DNA of 64,000 nt, from contig JAKTNV010000679.1 in assembly GCA_022747635.1 (NCBI GenBank), forward strand, positions 18,606 to 82,605, written 5' to 3'. The DNA comes from Hetaerina americana (Eukaryota; Arthropoda; Insecta; Odonata; Calopterygidae). Positions 9,441 through 20,640 of the stretch are shown piece by piece. Position numbers and translations under genes: made by a program. Positions within the stretch are counted from its first letter, which is position 1, and the number at the start of each line of letters is the position of its first letter. A model generated the notes under the pieces. It searched no databases. It had not been told where the DNA came from and saw nothing but the letters and a program-made list of their open reading frames with translations.

Positions 9441-9840
9441 CTGTTTCCATTGTAGGCATCCCATTTCCTCTTAAAAAGCCTCTATATTTATTCTCTTGCC
9501 TCAATGACCAAGTTTCTGAGCCATGCAAAACTACGCTCAATATTAAAGTTTTCACTAGTCATTTCTTCAAGTCTTCACTTCAGGTGTCTGTCATTCCTGG
9601 CTCTATGTTAATACTTTCTTGCATAAAGCAAATCTTTTTATGTTTTTATGTTACTCTGCCAGAACACTTCCTAAATAAGTGAATGGTTCTACCTGTTCTA
9701 GTTTATGTCCTTCATATTGACTACCTTATTTACCATAACCTTTATACTTCATGAGGATCTTATTGCCTTCATTTTTTTAATGGTCAATCCTTATCCCTAT
9801 CTTTTCACAATGATTCGTCAATGTGATTAGTAATGAGTTA
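9441..9840 (-). pseudogene. Highly diverged RTE-like LINE fragment
   Basis: On the minus strand, broken by stops and shifts, one reads a GHKLEQVEPFTYLGSVL-like strand (about 9710-9650), a LKTLILSVVLHGSETWSLRQ-like segment (about 9570-9500) and then loss of homology. The layout matches the neighbouring copies but with more damage, so this is probably an older insertion. Limits are approximate. Confidence 0.6.
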
Positions 9841-10677
9841 AGAAATTTCCATTGAGTTTAGGGGTGTATAGATATAGGCTATATTGATATAGACTATATT
9901 GATATAGACCTCATTACCATGCATCTATAGATGTCACTATTGGCCAGGAGTGAATCATTATGTCATCCAATAATAGTGTACCCAAATATGCAAATGTATA
10001 ATAGTGCTTTTGTATAATAAGTTTTTACAGAGATCTTCACTTAAAATTCTCTACCTATGAATTGATTGTGACCAAATATTAAAGATGATGTGTTTGCCAT
10101 GTTCAGTTGGGATTTATCAATTCCCACAACAATGAATATTCATTATTTTCTCATGGCCATGGAGTCCTCTGAATTTAATGAAAGGATGTCGATACTGATT
10201 TGAAAATTTTCAATGCTGAATTTCATGGTTTCACCCCCTCCAAAAGGTGACGTGCAACTAAGGAGGCTAACCCACAGGATACCGGAATAAAATGAGCACA
10301 TCCTGCCCAATGTTTGCATGACATAAGGATGAGTGATATGTATTGCTATAAGTCCATATCGAAAATTTTCATTCAATAACCATTTATATAATTGTCATCT
10401 TGGATGCTCCGCCGTTATAAATAATTTGGTTTTGATCTTTCATTTAAAATGAAAGTCTAATAAGTTTATAAAAGTAAAAAGGTAACATCTACATAGAAGA
10501 TAATGCCTTGTGAAGCATTAAGATAGTTGACTATAATTGGTTTGAGGGGTATAAGGAAAATTCATATAAAACATTTATGTTGGAATAAAACATTCGATAC
10601 ACTTCCTCAGGTTTATTTAGGTATCACGAGATATGTTGTGTGACATAAGTGTTTGCAAAAAAGGGAGTTTTACACTT

Positions 10678-10679
<2 letters not shown>
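9841..10679. other. AT-rich spacer with a small 15-bp tandem repeat
   Basis: No gene was seen. At 9871-9910 the unit GATATAG(G/A)CTATATT is repeated 2.7 times. Confidence 0.55.

Positions 10680-10753
<74 letters not shown>
10680..10753. repeat. (TA)n microsatellite
   Basis: About 73 bp of uninterrupted AT dinucleotides. Confidence 0.95.
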
Positions 10754-10759
<6 letters not shown>

Positions 10760-13455
10760 CTCAACAGGAATGAAAGCAAAGAAGTGAACAAGTTGGTAGG
10801 GAGAAAATTAAAGGATAAATGATTTGGTAATGCACAGAATGTGCCCCTGCTAGCAAGACAACTCTTCTAGATTCAAGATTTTAAAAACATTACACCTTCA
10901 AAGACCCATTGGCTTTTACAGTAGGCATTACAACTGTCAGCAGTTACCTTTAAGCTAAAATTAGACATTTAAGATATGAAAATAAGCTGAGCAGATAATT
11001 TCACCAGGGTATAGGGATCTTGACAGCGTTTGGGGCCTAAATCATCAGCTGGTAGCTAAAAGTTCACCCAAAAATGAAGATGCTCTCGATTGGATTCTAG
11101 TACATTTAAGGTAGTAAGACAGTTGCCAAAAGTTAAGCTGACAGCACCCAAGCTTTGAAGTAGACTTACTGGGGAACAGTTGTCAACATAGCTGTTCCTA
11201 GGACTATTCTTTTAATAATGAAATGTAATAAGGTAATTTTATAACCTGATGAGTAATGAGTGCATATTATTAGAGTTTAAAAAATCTATACTTTTTGGTA
11301 AACACACATGCAATAGAGAGTTCAGGTGAAAATTTCAGTGTAGATACCAGATTCAATGCAGTTTTGCTTCTATGCAGTATTGTACCAATGAGATTGAAAA
11401 ATATATCCAATTATAATAACAGCTGTCTTCCAATATCTTGATATATGTTCATTGGTTATTCTAATTCAGTTCACTATCTCTAGTGTGCCTCAACACATTT
11501 AAAAGGAGCATATCATGCATAAACAGTGGTAATAATATGTAGGGGTGGCTGTGCAATAGCTAACAATGAGCTGGGGTGTATATTTAATATTTTAATTCAC
11601 TACCACAACAGTAATTACTGTGTAGGTTGGTTTGTAGATGAGGCTGGAGCTCACTTCCGGGTATTCTTAATCTATAGCTGAGCTCTCTACCTACTGGGCT
11701 AATGCATACAAAAACACTGACAGATAACCAAAATATAATATTCAAGCAAGAAAAAATGTAAATGGCATGGGGAAAAATATTCTCCCTCAGGGCTGCCCCT
11801 TGTTCCCTAATTAGAAACTTGTCCCCTATTTTCAGGCAGATCTTATGAGGACCCCACTTTGCAAAAGTTCCCTAAAAGTTCCTAAACTTAGAATGCAGAT
11901 TTAGCATACCCTAAGTATTCATTGTATTGTGCTGCTGGTAGAGAGGTGGTTAATCATACCATTATCTATAACCACATTCAGCATGTTGCCCCTTGCCAGA
12001 CTTCAAGCAACTTCACCTACATTCATGTATCATTCTGTCATGGCCCTGCAGCTGATTGTGTGCCCCTCCCCCCATCTCTGTTTTGCTTCATATCCACTAG
12101 TCTACATCTTGCTGGTACTCTATTTTTTCATGATGACTGTGATACATTTAATTTATTGAAGTTGAAAAAGCATTAGGTTTTTCAACTTTACGAATTGAGT
12201 AGCTTCAGGCGTGATGTGGTGGAAGTCAAACATAATGAATAACTAATCGAAGCACTTTTGGAAAAGTGCTTCAATCAGCTATTCATCATTTTCAAATTTA
12301 ATTGTAACAGTTAAAAAAATAACTTATGTAAAAGAATCAATCCCCTTTTAGCTGACTCATGTTCTTTGTTAACCGTTTAAGTACACTCTTAGTGACCTTT
12401 TCTTCATTTTCTACATGAAACATGTCTGCAATAAGAATGAAATAGCAATATATAAGTATTGTTCACTTTGGATGAAAATCAGGATAAATGACTGGATGAA
12501 ATACTGCTTGGCTATGCATTTTGAAGATTTAGGTCAGCAATAATCCTTTGGATCATTGAAAAAGATCCTAATTGGTCCCTTTTTAAGAAATACAGCCCTT
12601 AAATTCACCTCTACACTGATTGACAGCCCTGCTTCTTGTCCCAAATGTAAGAATGCCTTCAGTAGCCCTTACTGCTAGTACTGTGGTATTACTAGTGACC
12701 TCTATAGACACCTAAACCTAAAAGTTTAATATTAGCTTAAAGACTAGTTTTTTATATTTACATTCTCATTTTATATGCTCTGATCATCAGCATCCCTTGG
12801 TTCATTTGTCTTCCATGTTGCTTCCATTTGTCTTCCTTGTATGGAGCAATTTTTTGATGACTTACTCAGGTAGAAGACATGTTATGCTATTCATTTTTAA
12901 CAGACACTCTGGATATTTAAATTTAATATTCCATTCATTTCTAGGAGATAAAACATGAATGACAACATCTCCCCTTTCAATTGAGGCTATATGTTTGCAT
13001 AATCCAATTTTATAACCATGGTGATTGAAGGGACAAGTCTCTATCCTGGAGTTTGCAGCTTCCTGTCAGACTGAGTTAAAGGTATAAGATTTTAATTTCA
13101 TATTCTGATAGTTGGTGCAGTTAAGGATGAATCCTGAAGTGATTATCGATTCTTCCATTCCATAGTTCTTTTACTGTGCTTGATAATTAAGTGTGGCTTG
13201 CGTCTCAAGCATTTAGGACCCATTTAAGAAAATTAACTTAGACAGATGCATTACAATTTGTCAAAAATTGCTGTCCATTGGTGAACAGAAATCAACTTGC
13301 AATCATTGGAAAAACCTACATAGGGTGTGCGGAGATGATATTCAGAACTAAAATGGGCTAGAAAAAATTTAATACTGATCCTGAGGGAATAATGCAAAAT
13401 ACCACATTGCATTGGTGAGAAAGCCCATGGCCAGAAGTTAAGGGAAGTAGCCTGA
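10754..13455. other. AT-rich non-coding stretch
   Basis: No supported gene. A weak tRNA-like box A (TTAGCCCAGTAGGTAGAGAG on the minus strand, near 11700-11680) could be an old SINE head, but its box B is degenerate. A hairpin at 12235-12286 is listed separately. Confidence 0.45.
12235..12286. repeat. Imperfect 25-bp inverted repeat (hairpin)
   Basis: Arms 12235-12259 and 12262-12286 match at 22 of 25 positions around a 2-nt loop; the core GAAGCACTTTT/AAAAGTGCTTC is perfect. Confidence 0.85.
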
Positions 13456-13462
13456 TGGTGGT

Positions 13463-13830
13463 GTGTTAAACTAGTGGATAGATAGAGCATTCTGTCGCTG
13501 ACTGGGGAAACCAGGTTCATTTAAGGGTGGACACCTCTGGACACCCCCAACGGTTTCACCCAACTAGTGCGATTTTTAGGATGCCAATACGGTCTGTTTT
13601 GAAAATTGCTGGCAGCACAGGGAAAGGAACTGCCCCTCTTCCTCCCGAATGGGTGGAATGTCTACATCTTAAAGTCTTAAAGCCAACCATGTTAGCTCTA
13701 CCACCTAAACCTATCAAAGGCAATTTTCGTTCCAAATTGTGCTAAGCAAACGTGGCAGATTCAAAGGGAATGGCAATGACCTCCCCCCTAAAATTGGCAT
13801 ACTTGCCATGCTTTGATGCACATCCTGAGG
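13463..13830 (+). mobile_element. Degraded tRNA-derived SINE
   Basis: The head reads ACTAGTGGATAGATAGAGCA (box A-like, about 13470-13489), then GGTTCATTTAA (box B-like, about 13513). The body contains CACAGGGAAAGGAACTGCCC (13616-13635), shared with the SINE copies at 23380, 24800, 49000 and 56440. The two ends are uncertain and the copy is old. Confidence 0.55.
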
Positions 13831-14777
13831 GACATCCAGTTCGATATTGAAGTAACAAGCAATAAAACTGCAGAGTGATAGAGGTAGTCAAGATTTTTTC
13901 TGACTATGACTTTAAACTGTTATTAAAATAACTCGTAAGTATTGATAAATAATGGAGTTTTTTTAATGCTAAAATGTGAACCCCCCGAATCGAAAGTCCA
14001 GATCTGCCCTTTTGGAAATAATGCACAACATCATGAAAACTATTCGTTAGCAACAACTCATGCATGCCTCCTAATATTTCGCGATCAAGAACTAAACTTC
14101 CTTTCATGGTTGGCATCCCAATACCCCTCGCAACCGTGCGACCGTTGCGGATTGTAGGTTGATATGCGTGGGGACGACACATCCTTCCGCCGTTTTGAAT
14201 TGCTGGTCAGCCGCCATCCAAAAAGGCAGGAGAATAAATCTGCAGTCAATCCTTCTGCGGGTGTTGACGCACGATCTCCATTCACAGGCCGATCGGGAAA
14301 ATGCTCCGGGCGCGAAAACTGGATTCGATAGGCTCGCATCGCTGACAGCGGATGGGACGGCAGCTGCGTTGACGGTTCTGGCGACGCTTGATTTACGCCA
14401 CGGTATCGCTCAGAGGTTAATGTCGTAGATTGAAATTGGCGAATAATTCGAAAGTAATTATCTGGCCGTATTTCATCGCATCCAGTGGATGGTCTCATGA
14501 TAAGGGGTAGTGTGATATATTCCAACCCAAGTATTTGAAACGTCAGTGGTATATTTTCATCATCGAATGTTTTATTTAATTCTGTAATAAATATATCGAT
14601 TGTTTCAATATTTCACTCAATGGGTTCGGATCGCCTAATGCTCCATGATTTTATCCATTGTGCTTAACCAATGCGAAATACATTTTTAAAACTATTCTTG
14701 TAAATTTTCCTGGAAAATGTATACTATATGGTAATGGTTATGTGAAAGTCTCACGGATGTGAAAAATAATTTATATG
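13831..14777. other. Non-coding, with a CpG-richer patch at 14050-14430
   Basis: 14050-14430 has many CpG dinucleotides and open frames on both strands (89-146 codons), but no recognisable domain. It may be a conserved regulatory block or a weak coding exon; nothing decides. Confidence 0.4.
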
Positions 14778-15000
14778 CAGTTACCACTTGCGAACAAAAA
14801 TAGAAAAGAAACTCACATGTTTTCGAATTTTCGGTGGTACAAGCCACCTTTCTCAAGGAAGATAGGGAAGGAACTGACCTCAGGTCCTTCCTTCTCTTCC
14901 TTGAGGAAGGTGGCTTTTATCACCGAAAATTCGAAAATGTGTGTTTCTTTTCATTTTTATGTGTTTCTGTGTTTTTGTTTTTGTTCGCCAGTGCTAACTT
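14778..15000. mobile_element. Foldback element (about 220 bp)
   Basis: Two arms of roughly 100 bp face each other around a centre near 14881 (GACCTCAGGTC). The inner 60 bp per arm match closely; the shared block TTCGAATTTTCGGTG is perfect. The outer ends correspond as AGTTACCACTTGCGAACAAA and, reversed on the right, AGTTAGCACTGGCGAACAAA. The right arm has an extra 20 or so T-rich bases. No coding capacity. It fits a foldback or hairpin MITE; no clear target duplication was found. Confidence 0.75.
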
Positions 15001-16390
15001 CATATACATATACACACAGAGATATACTATATACACATACATATACTTACATGCACACACACTTTCGGGATAAGGAAAGCCAAAAAAAGGCTGATGTCAT
15101 GGAACGTACTCCTTTTTACGTATTTCTCCTATACCTCTCTTCCCTAAGATGCTTCTTTCGCCTCTGTCACATTCAGTCATTGATTTATATGTTCTTCTGT
15201 TCATGAGACTGCTAAATATTCCGTCTTGACTCTCTTCGACTTAATTCAGCGAAGGCTTAATGCATTTACTCTAAACATCCACTCTTGCCTTGTGCAGACT
15301 CCTCAGCGTCACTCCTCAGCCGTATTGCGGATGGGTAAAAAAGCCCGAAAATTTAAATGCAAGTTTATTTAGGGTGTTTGGGACCCCTGTGCATTGCCAA
15401 GTAGCCTCATTGCTCACAACGAGATTTGCTTCCGAAAAAATATGGCCTCATAAGCAGTTGAAAACCTAATGTGTCTTGTAGTCACCTTCATACACGTAAG
15501 TCAATGGTTTTGGGGCTAAAGGAAACTCCTCAATGGAAACAAAATTTGCGGCGGAAGCTCTTCTGGTTATTTGAGGTTATGTAACGCTTAGCGTTATTGA
15601 ATATGACCACGTGAGCCATTTTTATCTGAAAAATTATCGGTGGCTTTCTGTTTTATTTATAATGCTTCGAGTTAACCCAATGGTTTCATTTGAATTATGT
15701 TCGTGGTCAAAGGATGGCTCTGCTGGTTTTGGTACTCGATCCAGCGCCCTAAGATTTTTCTCTTTTTTTGAATGCCGCTTAAAGTGATGATAATTATCGT
15801 AGGTCAGATCATTTTTTATTGGAGCTATTTTACGACTACTTTCAACTTTATCAAATATTTTTCCTTATAGCGAATCACTAAGCCCCTCAATGCTTTCCGC
15901 ATATCAATGTTGGTCTCCCTACGCTAAAGCGTTGTCGGAACCAAAGATAAAGATGCAGGCGCAGAGACTTGATATGCTTCGTTTGAGCAATTTCTTCTTA
16001 TGAAAGAAATATTTTCTGCTCTTTTTGCGATTTAATATAACGGAAGAAGAGAAATTAACGAAAATTAATAATAAAAATAGAAGTAAACGAGAAGGCAAAT
16101 CGCAATAGGTAAAAACAAAATAAAAGGCGAAACGCTCAAATATCAATTTGACTGGCGGGCCTCTACGAAGTCGCGGACTGCTATACGTGTCGCAGCGTGC
16201 TCGTAAATCTTTCACATGGTAAGTTTTCACATTTCGCGTTCGGGAACGAGGTGACCGTATGCTTTGCAACATTTGGTTGTTGGGAAGTTGAGGGAGCAGC
16301 CATCACGACTTTGCGTTAATTAATACACATATTTCAGAATTAAAATGACGCTGAAACGAAATCGCGGAAAAATTGGGATTGGCGTAAAAA
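15001..16390. other. AT-rich spacer
   Basis: A CA/TA-rich patch at 15001-15060 (TACACACAGAGATATAC, ACATACATATAC), then ordinary AT-rich DNA. No supported gene. Confidence 0.5.
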
Positions 16391-17360
16391 TCGAGCCAAG
16401 TCCGTGCGAGTTGGGGAGGAGGAGGGACGGGGGAGAGAGAGAGAGAGATGAGCATTACGAGCCAAGAGGCGGCGGGGAAAGTGAAGGAAAGGGGGTGTGG
16501 TGCGTCTGCCTTGCTCCCGACGGGAGTTTGGAGGGGGGGAGGCAGGGGTGGTGCATTTGTCGAGTGCACCCGGGGCCACGACGGAGGCAACGTCTCCCCA
16601 CCTCCGTTCTCCCCCATCCTCCGCGCTCCCCACCCCCCTCCGCATTTCTAGACATTCAAGGTCAGACCCCGTCTCGCCCGCACACGCGAGACGAGTGGGC
16701 AAGGGCGGGGGTTGCTGCTCTTCAGAGGGAAAAAACGAGAGAGCAAGAGGGAGGGGGAGAGGATTGTGGATTCCGAGGGTGGGGAGGAGGGCAGTTGCAG
16801 TCTGGAACCGACACTCCTTTTGGTGCACCGCGTATCCTCTCGTCCCCCTCACGACCCCCTCCGATCCCATCCCCCTTCCCCGGTCCCTCTCTCACTCCCC
16901 CCAGCGAGTGTCTCTCGGTGGTCTCCTCTCCCCCCGACTGACTCTTCACCCCTTTCCTCACCCCCCTCCATATCTCTGATCCGGACCCCGCCCCCGCCTT
17001 TGCCGACTACCCCCCCTCCCCCTTCATCCCCATCTACTCCCGCTACCCCATACAAACCCGAAAGTGTCTGTGACTTGAGCACTCCAGACAAGGAAGGATG
17101 ATAACCCTTCATTGTTATTCAAGTAAACAGCGGAGCATACTCTATGCATGCGGGTTAACCGGTGGTGTACTCAGCGGGCCCTGTCCACCACGCCGGACGG
17201 TTTGACTGTCTGCCCTTTACCGGTTTCGTTTTACTTTTCGTTTCACTTTCCCCGAGGGATGATTCGCGGCGTCTTGATTGCCGCCGTGACGTCATCGATG
17301 AACTATGCACGGCCGTGTGGTGATTTCGGGGTTGCATTGCCCGCAGTTTGATCGCATTAT
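16391..17360. promoter_or_regulatory. GC- and CpG-rich block with strand-biased purine/pyrimidine tracts
   Basis: This block is clearly richer in G+C and CpG than its flanks. Its left part (16410-16800) is purine-rich on the plus strand (GGAGGAGGGACGGGGGAGAG); its right part (16830-17060) is C/T-rich. Frames up to 198 codons exist on both strands, but that is expected where stops are rare, and the translations are low-complexity Pro/Arg/Gly/Ser. A perfect CRE palindrome TGACGTCA sits at 17287-17294. A CpG-island-like promoter or 5' exon of an unseen gene is possible; I cannot show transcription. Confidence 0.4.
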
Positions 17361-19854
17361 ACCGTGGGCCGGTAGGACTACGTATAGTATATCGGGAGGT
17401 TGTCTTATCTTTAATTAGTCACATGTTGCTAATAATTAAACTTGATTCCACATATACATTTTTTATTGAACATTACATTAAGAAAATACCGATACTTGTG
17501 TTTACATGCCAAACGCGATTGCATTGACCGTTGAGTTGGAGCTTAGTTTATTCAACGGTATATTTATGAGAAGGAAACGAGATTTAAAATGTTGCAATAT
17601 TTCCAAAATATGATGGAAAATGTGCTGGAAAAAAATAGCTACCTAACTGTGTAAAATTAATATGATTGGTAATTTTTTATTTTACGTTTTGCATAATATG
17701 TTACATGATCGTGAGTGGATTAGAATGGGAGTTATGGTTGGATTGGACATGGAGCCAGTTGTATGAGGGAAACTATGAATGCTAGAAGTGGGTTGAAATG
17801 AGAAAACTTAGTTTATACGTCCTCAGGTGCAATAAAATGAGAAGTGCATGCCGTCCCCGGCATGCAGGAAAACTGCGGGCTTCCAAGGCATTTTTTTCAC
17901 AACCAGCGCGAAGGATTCTGGGAAAAATGTCTCAAAGGCCCTTTTGAGGGGGAGTGGAGTGAGACCGCCCGCCCCAAAATTCGCAACCCATCGCTGATCT
18001 CGATCTCACGCCATCAATGTCATTTCCTGGCGACGCTTTCCCCTAATTGGTCTCCAACTCTGGCACAAGCATCTCGAAATATGTACATAATGATCGTATA
18101 TGGGTTGATTAATTAATGAAAAAGAATAGTCCAAAGGTTGTTAGTCGGATTAATTGTGAATAATGCTGAAACTCTTCGGGGCTTTTCTCAATTGGGATGA
18201 AAACCACAGTTGTGAATTTTCGTCTAAGTCTCCAATGACGCGGATCGATTAGTATGAGAATCCTCCGTATCCAATTATGCCATGTCTAAATTCAATCCAG
18301 TTCCGTGTCTACATCCTATATGCCGTATCTAAATTACTATCCCAAAGTTTTATCCGATGTCGATGGTTATTTTTCAGTGGAAAAGGGTGTGAAAAAAGTT
18401 CCGCTGTTTGTCACGCCACCAATCAACGTAATATGCTGCTAATTTTTTAATTACCTAAAAAGTTTATGGTGTTGCCAAAATAATATTCATTTGGCTACCG
18501 GCTCGCAAGGTGAAGATGGCTGGGAAAGAAAACGGCTAATATTTAGACCAATATTAGGATTGTGTGGGTATCATCAAGCCTTTTTCCTTCCGATTATGCT
18601 TGATTTTTGAGGTTCTTCGTTTGTCTAGGGCAATGGCTGCATTGGATCTCGTGCGTTTGTTTCTTCTAGTTTTTCCCATACAACTGACATAGCACTTCTC
18701 ATTACCATATTACCATGACCATTATTCATTTGCCTATAAAATATACCAAACTTCACTGTATTGGGTTGGTGAACGTATTATTCAGGCATCAAAAATTAAG
18801 CATTGAATTCAATAAGATCGAATACATTGCAATATTTGATGAATAATCAATTCGTCATCATTAATATCCCGAAGAAACAAACTGAATTACTTTTATGCGT
18901 CTCAACTACTTACTCTAATGTCGAAAATAAGAATCCTTTTAAATAGGAATATATCTTAAATTTACGTCAATTGTAATGTCAAATACACTTTACTGATTAC
19001 TTTTTTTACTCGCCTCCTGATGCTGTCTTTTCAAATAGCAAGAATCCTTACGCTCCTGTTAATCTCGTAGACTTTCTGAAGGTAAAATAAGTTGTCTTGA
19101 TTCCGACAAAAGCTGTCTGCACAAGTGTGATCACATGGCGTAGGTTGAGATTGGACTTCTCCGTACTTATGAAAAGTGTTGTACACTTTGGCAGAACATA
19201 TAATATGTCAGAGGTTTTGCGCCAAGGAGAAATACTACCCACAATATTGTATGCGTTGTCTAAATGCTTTCATAAATGGAAAAATCATTTAAGTACGGTT
19301 GTTCTTAACTTATAATGTCATATAAATACATTTCAAGGGTAAATGCAATGAAGAAAGTAATTACAATTGACATTTAGAATAGAAGGTATGCATTTAAGAA
19401 GGCACAGGAGTAACTTATCTGACTTTTTAATCAAAATAAATTTTACTAAAGACATGTATAGAATCAGTTAACTGGAATAAAATATTAATCATAAAAAACA
19501 TGTCGCTATCGATCAACTCGAGGACGGAAGAGCTACTGCGTGAACTACCTTTCGTCGGCTCTTACTCTTGATCCATTGAGTGAACCTACGTATTATTCAC
19601 CATTGCCTCTGCCGGTACTGCCTGGGCTCAGTTAATGGACCATCGCTACGCGAAAGCCTTTCCACCGTGTCAAGGTCGAAGTCTACGGGAAGGGAAATGA
19701 GTGACCATCATTTACCATATGACCATGCGAAACTTGCTCTTTTGGTAATGGAGGGGCATTAACAAACTGTAGAAGGAGCCCATAAACAATATGCCTATGC
19801 CGTGACATGTACGCGCGAAACACTTGCAAAATAACCGACAGCAGCAGGACAGAA
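17361..19854. other. Mostly AT-rich non-coding DNA
   Basis: A less AT-rich patch lies at 17840-18060 and contains a perfect 9-bp hairpin (TGCATGCCG, loop TCCC, 17845-17866). A mixed patch at 19500-19854 precedes the RTE element and might include its 5' untranslated region. No host gene seen. Confidence 0.45.
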
Positions 19855-19879
19855 GACGAAGATGAAGAACACAAATTTA

Positions 19880-20640
19880 GTTAGAAAAGGAACTTGGAAT
19901 GGACAATGGAAATTGGACAATGTTGAGGACAGGAAATTTAGAGAATATTAAGCGAGAGATGGAAAGAAGAAATAAAGATATTTTAGGTTTATGCGAGGTG
20001 AGATGGAAGGATAGCGGGGATTACTGGAGTGATCAGCATAGAATAATATACAGCGGCGGGGACGAGAGCCAACGAGGGGTTGCCATAGTATTAAATAAAG
20101 AGGTAGGAAGAAGCGTAGTCAACATATAACAGGCAAATGATCGAATATTACTAGTAGAGATAAAAGCAGAACCGACGAACTTGGTCATTGTTTAGGTATA
20201 CATGCCACCAAGCAATCATAAAGAGGAATAAGTCGATAAGATATACGATCAGTTAGCGGGCATAATCGCGTGTGTTCCTGCAGGGAAATATTTGATAGTG
20301 ATGGGGGATTGGAATGCGACGGTAGGCGAAGGAAGGGATGGTGACGAGGTGGAGGACTGCGGTTTAGGTACGAGGAATGACCGCGGGGAGAAAGCAGTTG
20401 AGTGCTCTAGGAGACGGGTTAGTCATCACTAACACTTGGTTTACGCGCCAAAAAAGGCGTAGATATACATGGAAAATGCCAGGTGACTCAGAAAGATATC
20501 AGTTAGATTATTTATGGTTAGGCACAGATTCAGGAACAGTGTGATAAATTCGCACAGCTTCTCGGGAGCGGATGCGGACTCTGACCACAATTTAGTTGTT
20601 ATGAAATGTAGTCTCCGTTTCAAAAAGATACGGCAGGGGC
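19880..20640 (+). pseudogene. RTE-like endonuclease domain (AP endonuclease fold)
   Basis: The domain starts at a GTWN motif near 19890; a shift separates it from MLRTGNLENIKREMERRN. Next come DILGLCEVRWKDSG (the catalytic glutamate region), RGVAIVLNKEV, VYMPPSN, then VMGDWNATVGEG near 20300, the catalytic GDWN block. A RRYTW-x-x-P strand and QLDYL follow, and finally SDHNLVVMK near 20580, the conserved SDH motif. These residues nick the target DNA strand. Stops at about 20127 and 20193 and further shifts interrupt the frame. The motif set is complete, so the loss of function comes from frame breaks, not from lost active-site residues. Confidence 0.88.

Noticed and set aside
11640..11720. tRNA-like head on the minus strand
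   Set aside because: Box A is good but box B is degenerate and no body block matches the other SINEs. Mentioned only within the spacer entry.
16345..16941. 198-codon plus-strand frame and its overlapping partners
   Set aside because: The DNA is GC-rich with few stops in any frame, and the translation is low-complexity Gly/Arg/Pro/Ser without a domain. Coding cannot be supported.
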